From Poriferisodalis sp965208895 (GTDB taxonomy: Bacteria > Actinomycetota > Acidimicrobiia > Acidimicrobiales > Poriferisodalaceae), in assembly GCF_965208895.1 (NCBI RefSeq), contig NZ_OZ242363.1, forward strand, positions 3,720,001 through 3,784,000: a DNA stretch of 64,000 nucleotides, written 5' to 3'. Under the pieces are notes generated by a model, which was not told the DNA's origin, searched no databases, and was given only the letters and a program-made list of their open reading frames with translations. Positions 57,996-64,000 of this stretch are shown piece by piece (within the stretch, counting starts at the first letter, position 1; each line of letters opens with the position of its first letter). The position numbers and the translations under genes were made by a program.

Positions 57996-58415
57996 TCAGG
58001 GAGCGATATGGAAGGCTTTGCGTCGTCCGGGGCCGTATCGGTACACCCGGAAATCTCGGTCGAGTGAGACCGCCTCGGTGATGCCCAGCCGCTCCATGAC
58101 CGCCCAGCATGTGCGGTCCGAGAGCGAGAAATCCTGATCGCTGAAGGTCGCGCCGATCTCCGCCGCCACTTCCAGATCCCCCAGCACTGAGACCTCGACA
58201 CGGGCGATTCCTCTGCGAATCGCGTTCACCAGCGTCTCCGCGGCGAACCGGTCATGGCGATGCCTCATCACCATCCACGTCTCCTGCAGCACGTGATCGG
58301 TCGTCAGCAGCCGACCCCGTCTGTGCTCAAGTGCCGCTGCCACCCGCGCGTGGGTTGCCTCCGCGCCGTCAGCCATCGACACCCACGCAGAAGTGTCCAC
58401 GAAGCTGAGTTCCAT
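57996..58415 (-). CDS. vapC: VapC-type PIN toxin (VapBC 1)
   Basis: The 139-residue product has SFVDTSAWVSMADG, DHVLQETWMVMRHRHDRFAA, FSLSDRTCWAVMERLGITEA and SLDRDFRVYRYG, the PIN acidic residues in order. It follows its antitoxin by 16 bases. Confidence 0.92.
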   Translation of the reverse strand: MELSFVDTSAWVSMADGAEATHARVAAALEHRRGRLLTTDHVLQETWMVMRHRHDRFAAETLVNAIRRGIARVEVSVLGDLEVAAEIGATFSDQDFSLSDRTCWAVMERLGITEAVSLDRDFRVYRYGPGRRKAFHIAP

Positions 58416-58431
58416 CTGTCAGATCCGGCGA

Positions 58432-58680
58432 TCAGTCAATGTGCTGTATGTGCTGCGCCGCCGCAGCCTCAGACACGATGGCCTTGGCGCCTGCGGCCAT
58501 GTCGAACGGATCGCCATGCACCATCGCGCAGATGGCTTCCAGATCGCCCTGAGGCTCTGCCGCGCCGAGTTCTCTGTCGAACAGACGTCGCGCAAACTCC
58601 GCGAAGCTGATCCCCTGATCCGCCGCACGCTGCTTTGCCTCGGCGTGAAGATGATCTGGCAGCGTGATGACCGTTCGCAC
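58432..58680 (-). CDS. vapB: VapB-type RHH antitoxin (VapBC 1)
   Basis: The 82-residue product begins MRTVITLPDHLHAEAKQRAA, with DQGISFAEFARRLFDRELGA and an Ala-rich tail that would contact VapC. Directly upstream lies the 20-base stretch agtgcgaacggtcatcac complement region and an AT tract (atgacatcatag) suited to self-repression. Confidence 0.9.
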   Translation of the reverse strand: MRTVITLPDHLHAEAKQRAADQGISFAEFARRLFDRELGAAEPQGDLEAICAMVHGDPFDMAAGAKAIVSEAAAAQHIQHID

Positions 58681-58781
58681 TATGACATCATAGCATCACC
58701 CCGCAGGCGCAGATTGCAGCAGCCCCTTCCGACGTTGAGCCGCGCTCTCGCTGGTCGCTGGCTGCCGTACCGTGAGTGGGC

Positions 58782-60191
58782 ATGGTGCATCGGACGGATG
58801 GTCGGGTTCCGAATGCGCGTCGAACACTGGCAGTCGGGTTGCTGGCGGTTGCTCTGGGCGCCTGTGGCGGAGGTTCGCCTGACGGCAGCAGTGGCCTGGA
58901 CGTGTCGGTGCGGGCCGAGGCGACGACGAGCGGCACAGCCAGCACCGATGGCGCGACCGCTGCCACATCTGCTGACGGCCTGGATGCCGACGCTGGTCCG
59001 GCCGGCATCGACGGGTCTGGCATCGAGGACTGCGAGGACGTTGCGGAGATAGGGGCGACGGCTCAGGGAACCCTGCGCAGGACGCAGAATTATCCGTCGG
59101 GGACCATAGGTGCGGTGTTGGAGTACGGCACTCAGTTCGACTCCTTCGGCGGCTACTGGCTCGACCGCGACAACGGCGGGACGATCTTGGTCGGCTTCAC
59201 CGAGGACACCGCGATGCACGAGGCTGCGCTGGCGGCCCTGCGCCCCTTGGGCCAACGCGACGATGTCGTCTTCGAAGTAGTACAGGTCACATTCAGCGAG
59301 CGCGAACTGATCGCCGCGCAGGAGCAGATCAGCAGCGCGACGTGGGATCAAGAACTCGGTATCTACGGCTACGGCATCGACGCCAAGCGGAATCGGGTGA
59401 ACTTGGATGTTGTGAACCCGCCTCCGGGCGCGTTGGCCGAGATGGCGGCATCGGTGCCGCCAAAGTTCGGACTCGGTGTCGTCTGCGTCGAGTTGACGAT
59501 CACGGCTCCGCCGCCCACTGGATCGCTGCAGGTGCTGCCCGACTTGCGCGACCCCGATCCCGTCGTTACCTGCTGGGGAGCGCCTCCGATGCCGTATTCG
59601 GAGTTGACAGCATGGCAGCCGATCGATGAGGTGGACCACCCTGCTGTGGACGTGCTGCGGGCCGAACTCGAAGCACGCCTCGTCGAACCATCGCCCCGCC
59701 CGCTGGCCCAAGGCGACTGGGCCGTCGTCCACATCGGCGAGGACTTGGTGCGCTTCGTACTCGACGGAGGCGAATGGGAAGAAAGCGCAGCCGTCGAGCG
59801 CCGCGGCGACCGATGGCTGTGGGCGGGGGAGGGCTCCGGGCCGCGCTGCGAGCCTGCCGTGGTCCTGCCCGAGGGCCTCGGCCGTGTCGAAGTGCATCTG
59901 GACCCCGACAATCCGCCCGGCCCGGACGATGTCGAGATCACGCTGCTCGTCACCGAGCAGGGCTGCGCCAACGGCCGTGAGATGGGCGACGCGCTGCGAG
60001 GCCCCGAGGTTGTCGAGACCGACGATGCCGTGGTGGTGGCGTTCGCAGTCGTTCCCGTCGCCGGCGGCGCAAACTGCCCCGGCAACCCGCCGACCTCGGT
60101 GACGGTCGCGCTGAGCGAGCCCCTCGGCGACCGCGCCATTCAAGACGGCCTGTACTTCCCTCCCAAGACCGTCACTACCGAATCGCCGTAA
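58782..60191 (+). CDS. Lipoprotein of unknown function, 469 residues
   Basis: The signal region is ARRTLAVGLLAVALGACGGG with lipobox LGAC. A Ser/Thr/Ala/Gly-rich spacer of about 45 residues follows. The body has GGYWLDRDNGGTILVGFTED and LGIYGYGIDAKRNRVNLDVV, a pair of alpha/beta units with a DRxGGTILVGFT-like strand reminiscent of protease pro-domain or PASTA-like exported proteins, and a second beta-rich half. Divergent from VapBC 1. Function not assigned. Confidence 0.75.
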   Translation: MVHRTDGRVPNARRTLAVGLLAVALGACGGGSPDGSSGLDVSVRAEATTSGTASTDGATAATSADGLDADAGPAGIDGSGIEDCEDVAEIGATAQGTLRRTQNYPSGTIGAVLEYGTQFDSFGGYWLDRDNGGTILVGFTEDTAMHEAALAALRPLGQRDDVVFEVVQVTFSERELIAAQEQISSATWDQELGIYGYGIDAKRNRVNLDVVNPPPGALAEMAASVPPKFGLGVVCVELTITAPPPTGSLQVLPDLRDPDPVVTCWGAPPMPYSELTAWQPIDEVDHPAVDVLRAELEARLVEPSPRPLAQGDWAVVHIGEDLVRFVLDGGEWEESAAVERRGDRWLWAGEGSGPRCEPAVVLPEGLGRVEVHLDPDNPPGPDDVEITLLVTEQGCANGREMGDALRGPEVVETDDAVVVAFAVVPVAGGANCPGNPPTSVTVALSEPLGDRAIQDGLYFPPKTVTTESP

Positions 60192-60357
60192 GCCGAGGCA
60201 TGCGCAAGGAGCGCGAGCCGGCGTCGTTCACGGGTGCCGGAGATCTCGCGCTCGAATGCGAGTTGACCATGAGTGCCGCCGTCGGTACGGAACTCCTCGC
60301 GAGCTGCAACGAGGCGATGATGCACAGGCCAAATCGCACGGCGACATGGTGAACCGT

Positions 60358-60786
60358 TCACAGCGAAGGTGCGAGCAACGGTATGGCCCGCTGATCCGCT
60401 GTTCGGTAGATGCGGAAGTCGGAATCGAACGTCAGCAGCTGTGCGCCTGGGAAGCGCGCAGCCATCCGTACCAAGCACGCATCGGCGAACGACATCGGAA
60501 CATTGCTGTACTTCACCATCAACTGCCGCAGCGCTGCTGCGTCTTCGATGCTTCGTACCGCCGATTCGACCTGCAGAATGCCTCGCTCGGCCATGAGCAT
60601 CGGCATTGCGGCAGGAAGCCTCGCGCGTTGCAGCAGGAATGCGGTTTCGGAAATGACGGCTTCGCAGGTCAACAACGGCGGTGCCAGCGAGCGCAGCTGG
60701 GCAACTGCCCATGCGTGATGAGGTTCCGTCTGGTCGGCCGCCGCTACGAGTGGACCGCTGTCAACGAGGTAGATCGCCGCGGCCAC
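60358..60786 (-). CDS. PIN-domain toxin (VapBC 2)
   Basis: From GTG 60786 the product is 142 residues: IYLVDSGPLVAAADQTEPHH, CEAVISETAFLLQRARLPAA, MSFADACLVRMAARFPGAQL and TFDSDFRIYRTADQRAIPLL. These give the D, E, D, D set of PIN nucleases. It overlaps the antitoxin gene by 26 bases. Confidence 0.88.
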   Translation of the reverse strand: MAAAIYLVDSGPLVAAADQTEPHHAWAVAQLRSLAPPLLTCEAVISETAFLLQRARLPAAMPMLMAERGILQVESAVRSIEDAAALRQLMVKYSNVPMSFADACLVRMAARFPGAQLLTFDSDFRIYRTADQRAIPLLAPSL

Positions 60787-61042
60787 GTTCGTAGTCTTCG
60801 ACGATCGCCGCCTCAAGATGGGCCGGATTCGTTGCCAGATCCGAGAACGGCGAAGCGCCGCAACCGATCAGGTCTTCCATGAGATCCGCGCAGGTGACAT
60901 CGGATCGCGCGATTTCGGCCGCGCCGAGACCGTCTTCGATGAGTCGACGGACGACGTCCGATCTCGTCGTATGCCGCCGACGGGCCTCCGCGCCTATCCG
61001 TGCCTCGAGTTCCGGCGGGACCCTGACGGTCAGCATGCTCAT
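60761..61042 (-). CDS. RHH antitoxin (VapBC 2)
   Basis: From ATG 61042 the product is 93 residues: MLTVRVPPELEARIGAEARR and HTTRSDVVRRLIEDGLGAAE (RHH), then a long toxin-binding tail with IGCGASPFSDLATNPAHLEA and ending RGRGDLPR. An earlier in-frame start at 61060 is possible. The first 20 bases upstream are AT-rich. Confidence 0.88.
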   Translation of the reverse strand: MSMLTVRVPPELEARIGAEARRRHTTRSDVVRRLIEDGLGAAEIARSDVTCADLMEDLIGCGASPFSDLATNPAHLEAAIVEDYERGRGDLPR

Positions 61043-61157
61043 GGCATGAAAGCGTATCACGGCAACGTAATACGGCCTTCGGGGCGAAGGCCGCGTTAAT
61101 TGCTGTGTCTCTCGCCCTCCGTGGCGCTATCGCCAGCCGAAGTTGTTGTTCGGTGAG

Positions 61158-62372
61158 CTACAGGTCGAACACGCGGCGAGCGTTGTCTCCGATGAAGGCC
61201 CGCCGCCGCTCCGCAGGGAACATGTCGACGAGCTCATCGAGGTCGAGCACGTATTCCGGCGTATGGTCGGCGTGAGGGAAATCGCTGGCCCAGATGAACC
61301 GGTCGTACCCGTATCGCTGTGCGAGCGAAGGGATCGAGCGTTCATCGGGATCACACGAGATCCACACCTGCCGCATGAAGTACTCGCTGGGCTTCATCGC
61401 AAGCGGCACCCGGGTGCCCGTGTAGGTATGTCCGAACACGGCATCGATGCGGTCCAGGCAGTAGCCGAGCCAGCCGCCGCCTGACTCGAGCACCAGCACC
61501 TTCAGCTCCGGGAATCGGTCGAAGACGCCGTAATCGAACAGCGACACGAACTGGTGCCGCACGCCGTCCGACGCCGTCATCGATGCCGTGAGGCGCAGTT
61601 CGCGCACATGCTCCCAGGTACCCATTCGAGTGCCCTTGGTCCACTGGGGCTCGAACGTGGGATGGATGGCGAACGGCACGCCGAGATCCTGCGCAGCTTG
61701 GAATACCGGGTCGTGGTCGGCATGGCCGAGCGGACGCGTCGAATGGGTGAACGGCGCCACGAAGCAGCCGCGTGCTCCGTCGGCTACCGAGCGCCGCAGC
61801 TCGGCCGCTGCGGCGACCGGATCGGTGAGCGAGATGTGGGCGACGGGAACGAGCCGGTCGGAGTGATCCCGGCAGAACTCGCAGATCCACCGGTTGTAGG
61901 CACGCGTGTACGCTTGGCTCAGCTCGGCGTCTTCGAGCTCGGCTTCCCACAGCAGCCCCATCGTTGGCAGCAGGACCGCGATGTCGAGGCCTTCGGCATC
62001 GAGCAGCTCGATTCGCTGGTGAGGGTCCATGGCGCCGAAGGGGATCTCGCCCGCGTAGGTGCGATCCGGGTTGAACATGATGTCGGGCAGATCGGCTGCG
62101 CCCATAGCGCCCAGCGTCGAGACCATGCCGGGACGGGCCAGCTTGCTTCGCTGGTTGTCGATCATGAGCACTTCGAGGCCGCGCTCAGGCTCGATCTCGA
62201 TGCGCAGCGCCCGGTCCTTGTAGCGATCCTCGAGGTACTCCTCCCACAGGTCGGGCGGCTCGAGGATGTGGCCGTCGGCGTCGACTGCGCCGGCGTGCGC
62301 GATCTTGTGCACCTCGTGCATGTGGCGCTGTCCGCCATCGGCGGTGATCTGTTGCTGGATGGTCGTGGTCAT
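61158..62372 (-). CDS. Amidohydrolase-family (PF04909) protein 2
   Basis: ATG at 62372 follows GGGGG; 404 residues. It has GAVDADGHILEPPDLWEEYL (metal motif region), LLDAEGLDIAVLLPTMGLLW, VPFAIHPTFEPQWTKGTRMG, LKVLVLESGGGWLGYCLDRI and FIWASDFPHADHTPEYVLDL. It belongs to the same superfamily as 22457-23629 but is only distantly similar, and its 3' end differs. Divergent from the SDR gene, sharing the gap at 62373-62536. Confidence 0.9.
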   Translation of the reverse strand: MTTTIQQQITADGGQRHMHEVHKIAHAGAVDADGHILEPPDLWEEYLEDRYKDRALRIEIEPERGLEVLMIDNQRSKLARPGMVSTLGAMGAADLPDIMFNPDRTYAGEIPFGAMDPHQRIELLDAEGLDIAVLLPTMGLLWEAELEDAELSQAYTRAYNRWICEFCRDHSDRLVPVAHISLTDPVAAAAELRRSVADGARGCFVAPFTHSTRPLGHADHDPVFQAAQDLGVPFAIHPTFEPQWTKGTRMGTWEHVRELRLTASMTASDGVRHQFVSLFDYGVFDRFPELKVLVLESGGGWLGYCLDRIDAVFGHTYTGTRVPLAMKPSEYFMRQVWISCDPDERSIPSLAQRYGYDRFIWASDFPHADHTPEYVLDLDELVDMFPAERRRAFIGDNARRVFDL

Positions 62373-62536
62373 GATTTCCCCCGTAAACCCTGATACCCGT
62401 TCGGATTCTCTCACGTCCGGGCTCGGGCGTCAGCGGAACGGCTCCGAAGCGGAACCGCTCGGCGATGCCGAGGCGCAGCGACGTCACATCGGCCACAATC
62501 GCGGCGTCGTATTGGGCAGCAGGGGAGGACAGCACG

Positions 62537-63424
62537 ATGAGCAAGAGCAGCGGCAATCCCGCAGGGCGGCTGGCTGGCAAGGCCGCGGTGATTACCGGCG
62601 GCGCGAGCGGCATGGGACGGTCGACAGTTGAGCGATTCCTGGCTGAGGGCGCCTCGGTCGTCGTCGGCGATCTCAACGCCGACGCCGGGCATGCATTCAT
62701 CGAGGAGTTGACCAGCGCCGGTCTCGGCGATCGCGCTCGCTTCACACGGACCGATGTGTCGGTGGAAGACGACGTGGCCGCCATGACCGAGCTGGCGGTC
62801 GAGGCATTCGGCCGGCTGGATGTGGTGTTCAACAACGCCGGCATCGGCGGGGCGTTCGGCCCGATCACCGAGCTGGACGTGGACGCCTGGGACGAGACGT
62901 TCGCGATCTTGGTGCGCTCGGTGATGCTGGGCACCAAGCACGCTGCGCGGGTCATGGTGCCCCAAGGCACCGGCGGCTCGATCATCAACACGGCATCGAT
63001 CGCCGGAGTGGGCGGCGGCGCTGGCCCGCAGGCGTATTCCGCAGCCAAGGCGGCCGTCATCAGCCTGGCTCAGACGACTGCGCTGGAGCTGGCGCCTCAT
63101 CGCATACGGGTGAATGCCATCTGCCCGGGACTGATCTTCACTCCGCTGATGCACAGCGGCAACGAGGCCCAGGCCGAAGAGGTCATGGCCGAGTTGCAGC
63201 CATGGCCCGACCGTGGCGAGGGCACCGACATCGCAGCGATGGCCTTGTTCCTCGCCAGCGACGACAGCGAATTCGTCAGCGGCCAGCAGTTGGTGGTCGA
63301 CGGCGCGATGCTCGCCGCCGGACCGCGCATCCACGGCAAGATCCACAACACCCGCAACATCCATCGAATGTCCGGCATGGCATACGGCACGACCGGCAAG
63401 GCGGCATCGGTTCGGCGCTTGTAG
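62537..63424 (+). CDS. Short-chain dehydrogenase/reductase
   Basis: ATG at 62537 is preceded by AGGGGAGG; 295 residues. Motifs: AAVITGGASGMGRSTVERFL (cofactor), VVVGDLNADAGHAF (Asp suggests NAD), VVFNNAGIGGAFGP, IINTASIAGVGG (catalytic Ser) and AYSAAKAAVISLAQTTALEL (Y-x3-K). A C-terminal extension of about 40 residues (KIHNTRNIHRMSGMAYG) is unusual. Substrate unknown. Confidence 0.93.
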   Translation: MSKSSGNPAGRLAGKAAVITGGASGMGRSTVERFLAEGASVVVGDLNADAGHAFIEELTSAGLGDRARFTRTDVSVEDDVAAMTELAVEAFGRLDVVFNNAGIGGAFGPITELDVDAWDETFAILVRSVMLGTKHAARVMVPQGTGGSIINTASIAGVGGGAGPQAYSAAKAAVISLAQTTALELAPHRIRVNAICPGLIFTPLMHSGNEAQAEEVMAELQPWPDRGEGTDIAAMALFLASDDSEFVSGQQLVVDGAMLAAGPRIHGKIHNTRNIHRMSGMAYGTTGKAASVRRL

Positions 63425-63458
63425 CAACGGCCGGAGCGCACCGCTCGACTCGACGAGG

Positions 63459-64000
63459 TCAGCGCGGGCGATCTTCGATCAGCGCGTCCCGAAAATCGGG
63501 ATGGGCAATCGAGATGAGCAACTCGGCTCGCTCGGCAAGCGAACGCCCCCGAAGCTCTACCGCGCCGAACTCGGTCGCGACGATGTCCGCCACATAGGAG
63601 GGCAGCGTCACCGGGGCGCCATGTTCAAGGTGCGACACGATGCGCGATATGCGCCCGCCGCCCGCCGTGGAGGGCATAGCCACGATGGCTCGACCGCCGG
63701 TTGCCACACAGGCGCCAAATGCAAAGTCGGGCGCACCGCCAGGTCCGGAGATGTAGCGGCCGCCGATCATCTCGGAATTGGCTGAACCGTCGAGCGCCAT
63801 CTGCACGGTGGACTGCAGTGCCACGAAGTTGCGCACTTGGGCGATGCCTTCGATGCCGTGACTCAGCGAGCCGTTCACCAGATTCACCGCCGGGTTGCGG
63901 TCGACCCAGTCGTACAGGCGGCGCGTCCCCATCACCTCCGCGGCGACACTCACGCCATCGCCCAGCGGTCCCTTGTGGCGATTGTCCACCGCGCCGCTGT
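63459..64000 (-). CDS. Acetyl-CoA hydrolase/CoA-transferase family protein, C-terminal part (partial)
   Basis: The frame is open to the right edge. It includes VNLVNGSLSHGIEGIAQVRN, MIGGRYISGPGGAPDFAFGA, IVAMPSTAGGGRISRIVSHL and VATEFGAVELRGRSLAERAE, which is the C-terminal domain of 4-hydroxybutyrate CoA-transferase/acetyl-CoA hydrolase proteins. The N-terminal half and start lie outside the window. Confidence 0.88.
   Translation of the reverse strand, partial: SGAVDNRHKGPLGDGVSVAAEVMGTRRLYDWVDRNPAVNLVNGSLSHGIEGIAQVRNFVALQSTVQMALDGSANSEMIGGRYISGPGGAPDFAFGACVATGGRAIVAMPSTAGGGRISRIVSHLEHGAPVTLPSYVADIVATEFGAVELRGRSLAERAELLISIAHPDFRDALIEDRPR

Overview
The window is high-GC DNA with actinobacterial gene content: GlpX-type fructose-1,6-bisphosphatase, cobT/cobS, an Rv2466c-like DsbA-family oxidoreductase, DUF3556 and DUF1015 proteins, several CaiB/BaiF CoA-transferases, a luciferase-like monooxygenase, two PF04909 amidohydrolases, and a branched-chain amino-acid type ABC transporter whose two permeases and one ATPase are a single polypeptide. 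This fits an Actinomycetota chromosome; an Acidimicrobiia-like lineage is my inference. Many starts are GTG or TTG, and GTGA overlaps between coupled genes are common. I saw no convincing rRNA, tRNA or CRISPR array.

Layout. 1-1.8 kb: core metabolism (end of an ammonium transporter, hisI, glpX). 1.8-18 kb: an accessory island made mostly of toxin-antitoxin (TA) modules, gene scars and IS remnants. It holds an IS256-type remnant, two near-identical copies of an RHH-Fic/Doc module whose toxin carries the same frameshift, a deletion scar of a Phd-VapC module and an intact Phd-VapC, a RloA/RloB (AbiL-like) defence pair, TacA/TacT-type, RelB/RelE-type and HicA/HicB-type modules, an orphan XRE antitoxin with three partial copies, an AAA ATPase, a VOC gene and its scar, a luciferase-like monooxygenase operon and several unrecognised genes. 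18-24 kb: a CBS-HEPN fusion, a 14-repeat RCC1-like lipoprotein, an unknown gene, an amidohydrolase, and a DsbA-family gene with an in-frame TGA exactly at the first Cys of its CPWC active site, a candidate selenoprotein that also carries a frameshift. 24-29 kb: a double-domain CoA-transferase, a beta-lactamase-like lipoprotein and a small membrane protein. 29.5-34 kb: two paralogous DNA methyltransferases followed by a PD-(D/E)XK-like protein, a candidate restriction-modification locus. 34-41 kb: acyl-CoA ligase, coiled-coil protein, amidohydrolase, CoA-transferase, two paralogous lipoproteins and a frameshifted secreted trypsin-like protease. 41.6-46.6 kb: DUF1015 protein, a second AAA ATPase homologous to the one in the TA island, a cobU gene cut down by a CoA-transferase scar, then cobT and cobS separated by a 29-bp tandem repeat that forms a ladder of overlapping mini-ORFs. 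47-55.7 kb: ABC transporter operon, DUF3556 protein and a phytoene-dehydrogenase-like oxidoreductase. 55.8-61 kb: a wrecked type III-like restriction-modification locus in which the Res C-terminal nuclease part is fused in frame to an MNT nucleotidyltransferase followed by HepT, then two VapBC modules and a lipoprotein. 61-64 kb: amidohydrolase, SDR dehydrogenase and the end of a CoA-transferase/hydrolase.

How it works together. The metabolic genes point to CoA-ester and carboxylate/xenobiotic-type catabolism (CoA-transferases, ligase, SDR, amidohydrolases, flavin monooxygenase, acyl/amino-acid uptake) plus cobamide lower-ligand assembly. The accessory genes are overwhelmingly defence or TA related, and many junctions show recombination between short matching sequences. 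The repeated scars (3' ends of an amidohydrolase, of an XRE antitoxin, of a VOC gene and of a GNAT toxin; the 5' end of a CoA-transferase) suggest that the island is rebuilt repeatedly by duplication and deletion.
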